Program-made: the position numbers and the translations under genes
Origin: Veillonella nakazawae
Lineage (GTDB): Bacteria; Bacillota; Negativicutes; Veillonellales; Veillonellaceae
Assembly: GCF_013393365.1 (NCBI RefSeq)
Contig: NZ_AP022321.1
Location: 1,422,001-1,486,000 of the forward strand
Length of the DNA: 64,000 nt
Direction: 5' to 3'
Notes under the pieces: generated by a model
The model's input: only the letters and a program-made list of their open reading frames with translations
What the model was told of the DNA's origin: nothing
Database searches by the model: none
Shown: piece by piece, positions 17,083-25,361 of the stretch
How positions within the stretch are numbered: the stretch's first letter is position 1
Layout: each line of letters opens with the position of its first letter

Positions 17083-18561
17083 TTATTGATTGCTACCAAG
17101 TTTAGCTAACTGTTCAGCTGCACCACTGTTTGCAATAATTTCTGCACCTTGTCCAACTGGAGTATTCAAAGGAACACCTGTCAATTGTTCAAGAGCAGCA
17201 ATACTAATATTGTAATTATAAAGTGCTTGTACATAATTATTACGAGCATCTGTTAATTTAGTTTCAGCATCCAGTACATCAAGGTTTGTACCAACACCTG
17301 CACGATAACGAAGTGTAGCAATGCGGAAGCTTTCTTGACCTTGAGCGACTGCAGTTTGAGTGCTTTGGATTGTTTGCTCTGCAGAACGCAAGTTCAAGTA
17401 TGCTTTTTGTACTGCTAGCAACACATTATCTACAGCGGCTAAGTTGGCTTCTTTAGCTTTTTCTAAAGTATCAGTAGCCACTTTTACTTTATTTTGTGTT
17501 GTACCGCCATCCCATAGACTCCAAGAAGCCTTTGCTCCAATATGCCAAGATTTGTTATTTGTACCAAAGTAACCATCTGGATCAGCATAACCACGACCGG
17601 CTTCTACACCAACTGTAGGTAAGTAGCCAGACTTAGCCTTTTTCAAAGTCTCTTCAGCCTCTTTTACGGCCATAGCAGATTTTACAAGCGCTGAGCGATG
17701 AAGCAATGCATATACTTTAGCTTGTTCTAATGTAACATTGTAAGGTTTATATTGTAAGTCATGTTCTGCCGTATTAATAGCTGTTTGTGCAGGATATGCA
17801 ATGACTTGATTTAAACTTGCTTCTGCTAAATTTGCAGCGTTTTGTGCTTTTACAAGATTCGTTTCAGAGTCTGCGAGATTTGTTTTAGCAGCCAATACAT
17901 CAGAACTAGCGACCAAGCCAACATTATATTGAGCTTGCACATTTGTTACATGACCTTGGTAATCTTTCACAGATTGCTGAGCCACATCAACAAGATTACG
18001 GTTCATAATTAACGTATAGTAGCCACTGATAGCATCGTATTTAGCTTGTTGCAATGATTCTTCATAACTTGCACCAGCCCCTTCTCGTGCATAACGAGAT
18101 ACATCAATAGACGCATCTAATTCAGGACTAAATACAGGTGCGCTAATCGTAAAACTATGACTACCAGTCTTGCTTGTTACGTTTCGTCCAGTCATAGCGC
18201 TCACACCATTACTTCTGGCCCCTTGCCACGAATAAGAAATACTAGGATTTTTACCAGCTGCGGTAGCACTTACAGTATCTTTTGCAGCTTGATAGTCCCA
18301 TTTAGTTTGTTTTGCAGTACGGTTATTGGCCAATGCCAAATCTATAGTACGAGACTCATCGAGGTCCAATTTGTTCTCATATGTTTTGCTATCTTGAACA
18401 GATTTTTCAGCTAATTGCTTTTGTGTTAATTGAATAGCTTCTTTTTGATATTTGCTTAATTGGTCTCCATTATTAACGGAAGTTGTAACTACATCAGCAG
18501 CCATTGCACCTGTAGTAACCAAGGAGAGCATTACACCCAAGGATAAAACCTTTTTATTCAT
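17083..18561 (-). CDS. tolC: TolC-family outer-membrane channel
   Basis: Outer-membrane efflux channel of the OEP family. The protein has about 492 residues from the chosen start. The signal peptide ends near GAMAADV. Two OEP repeats are visible, each with long helical hairpins (repeat 1 about residues 70-270, repeat 2 about 290-470), including RYRAGVGTNLDVLDAETKL. The frame is open to 18582, but GGAGG lies eight bases before the ATG at 18561, which begins a proper signal peptide. No inner-membrane pump or adaptor is adjacent. The gene is the last of the mla unit, 20 bases or so from mlaD. Confidence 0.92.
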   Translation of the reverse strand: MNKKVLSLGVMLSLVTTGAMAADVVTTSVNNGDQLSKYQKEAIQLTQKQLAEKSVQDSKTYENKLDLDESRTIDLALANNRTAKQTKWDYQAAKDTVSATAAGKNPSISYSWQGARSNGVSAMTGRNVTSKTGSHSFTISAPVFSPELDASIDVSRYAREGAGASYEESLQQAKYDAISGYYTLIMNRNLVDVAQQSVKDYQGHVTNVQAQYNVGLVASSDVLAAKTNLADSETNLVKAQNAANLAEASLNQVIAYPAQTAINTAEHDLQYKPYNVTLEQAKVYALLHRSALVKSAMAVKEAEETLKKAKSGYLPTVGVEAGRGYADPDGYFGTNNKSWHIGAKASWSLWDGGTTQNKVKVATDTLEKAKEANLAAVDNVLLAVQKAYLNLRSAEQTIQSTQTAVAQGQESFRIATLRYRAGVGTNLDVLDAETKLTDARNNYVQALYNYNISIAALEQLTGVPLNTPVGQGAEIIANSGAAEQLAKLGSNQ

Positions 18562-18603
18562 AACATGTACCTCCATACTCACCTAAAGTGAATGTATTAG
18601 TCT

Positions 18604-19863
18604 TTAAAATACTTGTTTGATACCAAAGTAGGTACCGCCATTCGTGGAACCGAACGGTCTGGTCATTTGAATAACCCCATAAGTATCTTTATGTAAACGT
18701 ATATCACTACGAATACGATATTTACGATGATTAAGATCATACATAGCAGCAGACAAGGATACAGGACCACGTAAATTATAATCTACGCCCACGCCCAATT
18801 CACTTTCAAAAATACCACCACGTACTAACCATTTCGGACTAACAAATTTTCCTGCATTTAAATCGAATTTTGTATCATCCCCAATATTGGATAGGCCAAT
18901 TTCTGCCATACCTTTATCGTTAAATGCACGAAGTCGACCATTGATGCGGAATTCATTATCTGTTGTGTTATACAACAGATCTACAGCTGGTTCAACCTTA
19001 GGGGAAGACTTTTTTTCAGTTGTGCCAACCTCTACAATATTTCCATTTGTATCAGTTTGATACGCCTTACCACCCATCAATTTATTGATACGAGCAGAAA
19101 TTTGTGCCGTATTATGTAATGTTTCCTTAATATTTTCTTGTGCTTTAGGATCTGTTACCGTAGACTCCATGGAACGAGCCATATTATCTACACGATCCGT
19201 AGTTTGTTTTAAGTTAGTCAAAATCGCACGCATATCATTACCTGCATTACCATCTGCATTAAATTGCTGTGCCGCTTGATTTAGCTGTGCAGTTACATCA
19301 GCCATATTTTGTGTAATCGCTACTGCATTATCAGCCATTGTCGCTGTAGATTGCAAGGAATGCTTAAGTGCATTTTGCGTTGCAGGATCACCAATAATAT
19401 TATTGATAGACTGCAACATTTTTTCGGTGCCATCCATTAATTTCTGAGCGCTTTGCATAGCTTTTTCCATAGCATCTGCACCTTCGCCCTTAACGGAATC
19501 ACCATCTTGTAAATATACTGTAGAATGACCAGGTGAAATTTGGATAAATTTATCGCCTAAGAAACCATCTGACCCTAAAGTAAATATAGAATCACTTGGG
19601 ATTTGTGTTTTTTCATCAACCTTCATTTTTACTACCACACCATGCGGTGTAATCTCAATATCAGAGACATTACCGATAGCTACACCAGAGTATTTAACTT
19701 GATTGCCATTTTTTAGACCATTAACTTGAGCAAAATCACCAGTAATTGTCATTTGCGGCTTAGCCCATATATCAATGCGGCCTACAAACAGTATGCCCGC
19801 AATAAATAATGCTATGCCTATTATCGTGAAAGCCCCTACCTTGGCCTCCGTCGTCCACTTCAT
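18604..19863 (-). CDS. mlaD: Elongated MlaD with MCE domain and C-terminal beta-barrel-like domain
   Basis: Substrate-binding part of the Mla phospholipid transporter. Its 419 residues exceed E. coli MlaD (183). A transmembrane helix (residues 10-29) is followed by an MCE domain (about 37-112) with GDFAQVNGLKNGNQVKYSGV. Then comes a long helical region (125-275) and a C-terminal domain (285-419) of alternating beta strands ending in Phe (YFGIKQVF), as outer-membrane barrels do. This matches the transenvelope MlaD described for V. parvula, which replaces MlaA and MlaC. The ATG overlaps the mlaF stop (TAATG). Confidence 0.95.
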   Translation of the reverse strand: MKWTTEAKVGAFTIIGIALFIAGILFVGRIDIWAKPQMTITGDFAQVNGLKNGNQVKYSGVAIGNVSDIEITPHGVVVKMKVDEKTQIPSDSIFTLGSDGFLGDKFIQISPGHSTVYLQDGDSVKGEGADAMEKAMQSAQKLMDGTEKMLQSINNIIGDPATQNALKHSLQSTATMADNAVAITQNMADVTAQLNQAAQQFNADGNAGNDMRAILTNLKQTTDRVDNMARSMESTVTDPKAQENIKETLHNTAQISARINKLMGGKAYQTDTNGNIVEVGTTEKKSSPKVEPAVDLLYNTTDNEFRINGRLRAFNDKGMAEIGLSNIGDDTKFDLNAGKFVSPKWLVRGGIFESELGVGVDYNLRGPVSLSAAMYDLNHRKYRIRSDIRLHKDTYGVIQMTRPFGSTNGGTYFGIKQVF

Positions 19864-20621
19864 TATACCTCTCCCATCACAGATACGTTAATTGGTTCTG
19901 CTTCACCATGAATAAACTGTTGTACCTTTTTATTTGTAGAATTCTTAAAGTCTATTGTATCAGAAATTTCCACAAATTTCCCCTTATCAAGTAAAGCTAT
20001 GCGGTCTGCTACATAAAATGCAGATTGCATATCATGCGTTACAACGATAGAAGTACAACCGAGCCGTTGCTGCATTCCCTTAATCAACATACTAATCGTA
20101 CCTGATGTAATAGGATCTAACCCGGATGAAGGTTCATCATAGAGAATTAAACTCGGATCTAACGCTATGGCACGAGCTAAGCTAACACGCTTCTTCATGC
20201 CTCCAGATAATTCGTTAGGCATATAGGATTCATACCCTTTTAAACCGACCCAATCGAGACGTTCTGCTACAATGCGTTTTATTTCATCATCTCCTAAGTC
20301 CGTATGCTGACGTAAGCCAAAGGCTACATTTTCACCTACCGACATAGAGTCAAATAATGCAGAGTATTGGAATACCATCCCCATTTTTCTTCGTACTGTA
20401 TTAAATTCATCTTCAGATAATGTTGTAATATCTGTGCCATCTACTATAATCTGTCCCGATGTAGGACGCTGCAAGCCAATCAATAAGCGAAGTAGTGTAC
20501 TTTTACCACTACCACTACCACCTAATATGACTAACGTCTCCCCATCATCGATGGTGAGATTAATAGAGTCTAAAATCACACGCGACTCATAGGCAACTAC
20601 AACATTGCGTAGTTCTATCAT
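19863..20621 (-). CDS. mlaF: Mla ABC transporter ATP-binding protein
   Basis: ATPase that powers the MlaEFD lipid transporter on the cytoplasmic side. The 252 residues contain Walker A (GGSGSGKST), the signature LSGGMKKR, Walker B with DEPSSGLDP, and the switch His in VVTHDM. The order mlaE-mlaF-mlaD with a one-base mlaF/mlaD overlap supports complex formation. No STAS-domain MlaB gene is adjacent. Confidence 0.95.
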   Translation of the reverse strand: MIELRNVVVAYESRVILDSINLTIDDGETLVILGGSGSGKSTLLRLLIGLQRPTSGQIIVDGTDITTLSEDEFNTVRRKMGMVFQYSALFDSMSVGENVAFGLRQHTDLGDDEIKRIVAERLDWVGLKGYESYMPNELSGGMKKRVSLARAIALDPSLILYDEPSSGLDPITSGTISMLIKGMQQRLGCTSIVVTHDMQSAFYVADRIALLDKGKFVEISDTIDFKNSTNKKVQQFIHGEAEPINVSVMGEV

Positions 20622-20641
20622 AAATCCCTCTAATGCATCTA

Positions 20642-21403
20642 CTAATATAACAAGGTAGATAAAATGTAATTTAATACAAATACTAAAATGATACTAGTTA
20701 CTACAGAACTAGTTGTGGAGAATCCAACCGCTTCAGCGCCCATTTTAGTTTCCATCCCCTTGTAAGCACCTACCAATGCAATGACAGCACCAAATACGCT
20801 AGATTTCAAAAGACCTAGCGTAAAGTCTGAAATGGTAGAAAACATTTGAATAGAATCTAAATAAGTACTTGGCGCCAGACCTTTGATAGCAGTAGCTACA
20901 AAGTAACCACCTGCAATACCAATGACTACACCATAAAATGCCAAAATAGGCACCATAATCATACATGCTACTACACGAGGTACCACGAGATAACCAACAG
21001 GATCGACAGCCATAACACGTAACGCATCAATTTGTTCAGTTACCTTCATTGTACCAATTTCAGCCGTGATAGCGGCGCCAACACGGCCGGCCAGTACAAC
21101 CCCTACTAAAATAGGCCCTAACTCACGACCCATAGCAACAGCCATAAGACCACCTACAGTGCTTTGAGCTCCATATGTAATCAATACATCTGTAATCTGT
21201 AAGGTCATAACCGCCCCTGCAAATAGTAGCGTTAAGCTAATAATCGGCAATGAATCTACACCTAGGTGAGCCATCTGCTGGAATACATGCCACAGATTAA
21301 TCATTTTCAGTTGTTTTATTGTTTGCCACACTAATAATGTAGCACTACCCATCTGTGATAGGCCGTGTATTACAACACGACCTATCGATTCAAGCCAATT
21401 CAA
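20642..21403 (-). CDS. mlaE: Mla ABC transporter permease
   Basis: Inner-membrane permease of the MlaE family, 253 residues, five or six hydrophobic segments. Family motifs include the glycine-rich VLAGRVGAAITAEIGTMKVT and EQIDALRVMAVDP. The start is TTG at 21403, with AAAGGG eight bases upstream. It lies 20 bases before mlaF and just after the S55 peptidase gene. Confidence 0.95.
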   Translation of the reverse strand: MNWLESIGRVVIHGLSQMGSATLLVWQTIKQLKMINLWHVFQQMAHLGVDSLPIISLTLLFAGAVMTLQITDVLITYGAQSTVGGLMAVAMGRELGPILVGVVLAGRVGAAITAEIGTMKVTEQIDALRVMAVDPVGYLVVPRVVACMIMVPILAFYGVVIGIAGGYFVATAIKGLAPSTYLDSIQMFSTISDFTLGLLKSSVFGAVIALVGAYKGMETKMGAEAVGFSTTSSVVTSIILVFVLNYILSTLLY

Positions 21404-21434
21404 CAGTCTAGCCCTTTCCCCTTACATTTTCAGC

Positions 21435-23417
21435 TTATTCAGCTGCATTAGTATCATTTACTTTGGATTCATCCTTTTTATCAGGTGTTTTTTTGTCTTG
21501 TTTATCAGACTTTTTCACATCTTTTTTACTGGATTTATCCTTTTTTGATTGGTCTTCCAACTCTAATTTATGTTCCATCTTGATTTGATTTTTAACTTCT
21601 TTTACGCGTTTAGCTAGTGCTTTATCACGATCAGCTGGCTTCATAACATGAATTGTAAATTGACCATCACCTTGAACGATGTACTCTGTATCAATAGCAG
21701 TCTTTTCGATTTGATTGTCATCATCCTTATTGGAACCCAAATCTTCTTGGCCAATTTTTTTCTTTACATCCCCTGGCATAGGTTTTGATTCCACATCTTT
21801 AAGTTTCGCTTTTTTAACAGATTTGGAACCATCTTCATCAACAAGGCTAATGCCATCTTCTAAAAACTCTACAACGATTTGATTATTCGTATCAGTCTTT
21901 TGAATTTCATCATAAAGCTCATCAAAATCTTTATGAACTTTTAATCGACGTAAGATTTCATCAGTTAAATTGTATTTTTGTTTTTCTAATACATAAGGCA
22001 ATGGGATTTCACCGCCCCCACGTACCTCTAAGGTATACTGACCAACAGCTTGATCTTCAGGAACTTTAAAGAAGATTTGTTTAACAACCTTCTCCCCGCG
22101 GAATGGCTCCAATGTTACATCTACAACGATTGTATCCCCAGGAGAAACAATGGTAGAAGATGCAGACGCATCAATAAGCTTTGCAGTTTTCTTATCTTGT
22201 GTTACTTCAGTTTCTACAGAGATATCAGAGATTTCATAATTAATGAATCGGTTATTCATAAGAACATCGATAACATTGTAGAACTCATCAACAGCCTTCT
22301 CTGAAATAGAGTCAGAACTATAGAACATATTAGTTCGTGTCAACGGTTTATGTTCTTTACCTCTTGGAGTAATAGTATAAGAAATTGTAGCTGTACCAGC
22401 GCCACTACGATCTAATGTTTTATTCAACATATTATATAGAGATGTAGCCGCTAAGGTCGGTGTCATTTCACTATCTTCAATGACCTTAACAGAGCTAGTT
22501 TTATCACGTCCCATATCAAGGTCTTTTAAATGGAAGCGCATAGGAATACCTGGAGAGATCACTCCAGATACGCCAGCAATACCAGCACCTCTATCTTCAG
22601 TTACTGAGCCTACTTCCTTGCCCATAGAGCCTAATTTGAAAGCAGCATCATAACTTTTAACTACCGTAAAGATACTTGCATTGTGCATAAAGTAGTTTGA
22701 AGAGCCATGTTTCAAGAATGGATGACCAAAGGCAACAATCTTTTCACCATCTACATAGGTAACAGTACCAATAGCACCAAGTTTTAAGTCACCATCAACT
22801 AATAATGCGGCTACAGAGCCACCAGCCTCCAAAGGCTTTGCAGTTTCATCCCCACTAGCACTAGCTGTATCATATGTTTCATATTTATATTGTGGCAGCT
22901 TGGATTTAAAGTAATCCATGGACGCTGCATCAAAGCCATATGCCATAAGTGGTGTGCCAAGAGGAATCAATTGTTTATCATCCCATGGTCTAGATAGGTT
23001 CTTCTCATATGGAATATTCCATAATTTCACCATATCTTCAATAGGGGTAATCATCCCGATCGTACCGTCTGCAAACCCCCAACCATAGGCAACAGCACCA
23101 ACGAGCTTGCCATTTATATATACAGGACTACCACTCATGCCATGAGCAATGCCTCCAGTTTTTTCCATAACAGGACCAGAGAACTTTGCCAAAATAAGAT
23201 GACCAGATGGCCCCTTATCCTTCATGACACCCAGTACCTTTACATCAAAGGTTGAAATGGTATCTCCTACAATTACAGTTTTTGCAATACCTTCCATACC
23301 TGTATTTACATCATTGACAGGCATGAAATCAACAGCCTGTGCAGCTGTAAGTGAAGTACAGAAGAAAAGCGCCAGTATCGCTTTTCTATACCGACGCCAA
23401 GAATGAGAAAACTTCAT
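21435..23417 (-). CDS. Exported S55 (SpoIVB-type) serine peptidase domain protein
   Basis: Predicted periplasmic protein of 660 residues. The signal peptide runs to about 28 (LFFCTSLTAAQAVD). An S55 domain covers roughly residues 35-330, with the nucleophile motif HGMSGSP (Ser 95 or 97) and IVAFGHPFL. A beta-rich middle region (380-480) and a Lys/Asp-rich disordered tail (590-660) follow. SpoIVB is a sporulation-signalling protease in Bacillus, but no other sporulation gene is seen here, so an envelope role is likely. It sits between a small exported barrel protein and mlaE in the same unit. Its substrate is unknown, and whether it cleaves other proteins is not shown. Confidence 0.8.
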   Translation of the reverse strand: MKFSHSWRRYRKAILALFFCTSLTAAQAVDFMPVNDVNTGMEGIAKTVIVGDTISTFDVKVLGVMKDKGPSGHLILAKFSGPVMEKTGGIAHGMSGSPVYINGKLVGAVAYGWGFADGTIGMITPIEDMVKLWNIPYEKNLSRPWDDKQLIPLGTPLMAYGFDAASMDYFKSKLPQYKYETYDTASASGDETAKPLEAGGSVAALLVDGDLKLGAIGTVTYVDGEKIVAFGHPFLKHGSSNYFMHNASIFTVVKSYDAAFKLGSMGKEVGSVTEDRGAGIAGVSGVISPGIPMRFHLKDLDMGRDKTSSVKVIEDSEMTPTLAATSLYNMLNKTLDRSGAGTATISYTITPRGKEHKPLTRTNMFYSSDSISEKAVDEFYNVIDVLMNNRFINYEISDISVETEVTQDKKTAKLIDASASSTIVSPGDTIVVDVTLEPFRGEKVVKQIFFKVPEDQAVGQYTLEVRGGGEIPLPYVLEKQKYNLTDEILRRLKVHKDFDELYDEIQKTDTNNQIVVEFLEDGISLVDEDGSKSVKKAKLKDVESKPMPGDVKKKIGQEDLGSNKDDDNQIEKTAIDTEYIVQGDGQFTIHVMKPADRDKALAKRVKEVKNQIKMEHKLELEDQSKKDKSSKKDVKKSDKQDKKTPDKKDESKVNDTNAAE

Positions 23418-23429
23418 TCCTTCTCTCCT

Positions 23430-23714
23430 TTATTTACTTTCTACTGTGACAACGATTTGATCACGAGAAACGTCTGAACCCACTGTAACATTAACCGCCG
23501 TTACAGTACCAGTTACAGTAGATTTAGCAGCAGCCATAGGGCCAGCCAATGTCTCTACAGTTACCAATGTTTGACCTTCTGTTACAGCAGAGCCAACAGA
23601 AACTGTAGAAGCAACTTTACCTGTTAATACACTTTGGTATGATACAGGGGCCGCCATTACAGAGTTAACACTTAAAATGCCTAAAGCAGCTAAGGCCAAC
23701 ACTACTCTTTTCAT
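23430..23714 (-). CDS. Small exported biotinyl/lipoyl-like (barrel-sandwich) protein
   Basis: The protein has 94 residues: a signal peptide (residues 1-22, ending SVMAAP) followed by a single barrel-sandwich hybrid. Two half-motifs are visible, GKVASTVSVGSAVTEGQTLV and GTVTAVNVTVGSDVSRDQIV, which are the two halves of the lipoyl/biotinyl fold. The position that carries the modified Lys in carrier proteins reads TLAGPMAAAKS, with no EAMKM motif. It is therefore unlikely to be a biotin carrier, and resembles the lipoyl domain of membrane-fusion adaptors. Its function is unknown. A strong GGAGG precedes the ATG. Confidence 0.7.
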   Translation of the reverse strand: MKRVVLALAALGILSVNSVMAAPVSYQSVLTGKVASTVSVGSAVTEGQTLVTVETLAGPMAAAKSTVTGTVTAVNVTVGSDVSRDQIVVTVESK

Positions 23715-23802
23715 AACGATCCCTCCTTTTACAAAATTAGTTATGTATTTATAGTATACTAAATTATTACTAATATTTCAAACAAAATTGTATGCAACGA
23801 AT

Positions 23803-25146
23803 TCATTTTATAATTACAATATCCTCATAGGTCGTAGGATTTGGAGTAGCTTTATGTACATACGTATCATTAACCACTAAATCAACACTACCTTGATTTG
23901 ATAATTCAGCACCATCTACGACGCCTAGCTTAGATAACAGTTTGGCCCCTTCTTGTTGTGTGACCCCTACGGATTGAAGGCCTGCTTTATCAACAGTAAG
24001 GACCACTAAATTATGATCTTTTGTGGTTCCTATGAAACTACGAGCTTTATTATGGGTCCCATCAGCACCTACATAGTTACCATTCTTCAACACCATAGTA
24101 CCCGCTTGTAGCGCTGCACCACCAGTAGTGCTAACTTGTGCTAACTCCGGTCTATTTTGAATCGTAATCGGTGTGCCCACTTTTAATTTACGCAGTGCAT
24201 CTCTTGATTCTCCATGCCCAGATAATACATATTGGTTTTCTCCAATTTTAGAATTTCCTTTTTGACCACTAACGACCTTACCATTGGCTACAGTCACTTC
24301 ATAGCCGAAGTCATTAGTTTTTGTAGAAGGCCCATAAGCTGATGTATATAGGGTCAAGGCATTTTCTTTACGTCCTGTATTAACAGATGTAATTAGGAAG
24401 GTATCTTTTTGTGTTTTAGCTTGTAATAAGGGTCTCTTTTCCTCAATAAAATATCCCCGATTTGGTGTATATCGCAAGGTGCCACGATTAGAAATACGCT
24501 CTAAATCAATCGTTCCATCACTAGCTACTGAATAAGGACGATCAAAACTTCCACCCTTTACCTTTGCTCCAATGATGGCAGTATGAGATTGAATCACAGA
24601 TGATAAGGTTTTTCCTTCTGAAACATGGGCTACTACCATAGGTGAATCATTATCAACGGATAACGCAAAGGCTTGAATCTTACCTTCTGCTACAGTGTTA
24701 TTAATCTTGCTATACGTAACGGATTTATTTACATCTTTTGTTGTTTGTTGAGCATAGCTAGAAAATAAATCCACTACAATACGCGATGGTTTTTCCAATG
24801 TAAACTCATGGTGTTGTACATCCTTATTAGCTGTCAATGTTACTTGTAAAGCACCATTAACAGGTTGCAAGCCAATACCTTTTAAAACACCTGTTTTCGT
24901 GTTATTTTGAGCTACAGGTCCAGTCAATCCATTTATCGTACCACCTAGGTTAAGGGTAAGAGCATGTGTAGACTCATTATAAGATTTAGTCCAAGATACA
25001 GGCATTTCAGACACATCTAATACGATTCGACTTGTACCTTCGTGATTAGATACACGTACGCCGGTTAAATTTCCAGCTTCAGCATAAGGTATTGTACTGC
25101 CTAGAAAGCCTAACACAGCAAAAGTCATATATAAATATCGTTTCAT
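23803..25146 (-). CDS. Secreted AMIN-domain protein with phosphodiester-glycosidase-like domain
   Basis: The protein has 447 residues with a signal peptide to about 25 (IPYAEAG). Residues 26-125 resemble an AMIN domain (GVRVSNHEGTSRIVLDVS), which binds cell wall or targets periplasmic proteins. Residues about 190-435 follow the NAGPA phosphodiester glycosidase pattern: AKVKGGSFDRPYS, a middle VLSGHGESRDALRKLKVG, and RSFIGTTKDHNLVVLTVD. The usual final LDGGGS motif is replaced by ELSNQGS, so glycosidase activity is doubtful. It is the first gene of the unit that continues to mla and tolC. Confidence 0.75.
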   Translation of the reverse strand: MKRYLYMTFAVLGFLGSTIPYAEAGNLTGVRVSNHEGTSRIVLDVSEMPVSWTKSYNESTHALTLNLGGTINGLTGPVAQNNTKTGVLKGIGLQPVNGALQVTLTANKDVQHHEFTLEKPSRIVVDLFSSYAQQTTKDVNKSVTYSKINNTVAEGKIQAFALSVDNDSPMVVAHVSEGKTLSSVIQSHTAIIGAKVKGGSFDRPYSVASDGTIDLERISNRGTLRYTPNRGYFIEEKRPLLQAKTQKDTFLITSVNTGRKENALTLYTSAYGPSTKTNDFGYEVTVANGKVVSGQKGNSKIGENQYVLSGHGESRDALRKLKVGTPITIQNRPELAQVSTTGGAALQAGTMVLKNGNYVGADGTHNKARSFIGTTKDHNLVVLTVDKAGLQSVGVTQQEGAKLLSKLGVVDGAELSNQGSVDLVVNDTYVHKATPNPTTYEDIVIIK

Positions 25147-25225
25147 TTACAATTCCTCTATAGCGACAACCTATATTAATAGATTTATATTCATACATCA
25201 ATTTTATACAATATACTTTTACTAT

Positions 25226-25254
25226 AGTATACATCATAAAGATGAAAATTACAA
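25226..25254 (-). promoter_or_regulatory. Predicted promoter of the AMIN-S55-mla-tolC operon
   Basis: On the minus strand, TTGTAA (25249-25254) and TATACT (25226-25231) are 17 bases apart, between the mreB terminator and the first gene of the unit. It leaves a leader of about 75 bases. Confidence 0.6.
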
Positions 25255-25266
25255 AAAGGATGCACT

Positions 25267-25330
25267 AAAAAAGAAGTTACTATCTACCGTCATTCCAATT
25301 TTCAATGGCCTATCTATAAATAGTAACTTC
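25267..25330 (-). terminator. Terminator of murA-mreB
   Basis: An 11-bp perfect stem (GAAGTTACTAT at 25273-25283 with ATAGTAACTTC at 25320-25330) with a 36-base loop. It is followed on the minus strand by a run of six U. It is 31 bases after the mreB stop. Confidence 0.75.
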
Positions 25331-25361
25331 CTCAAATTTTACATTATTTCAATGAAATATT

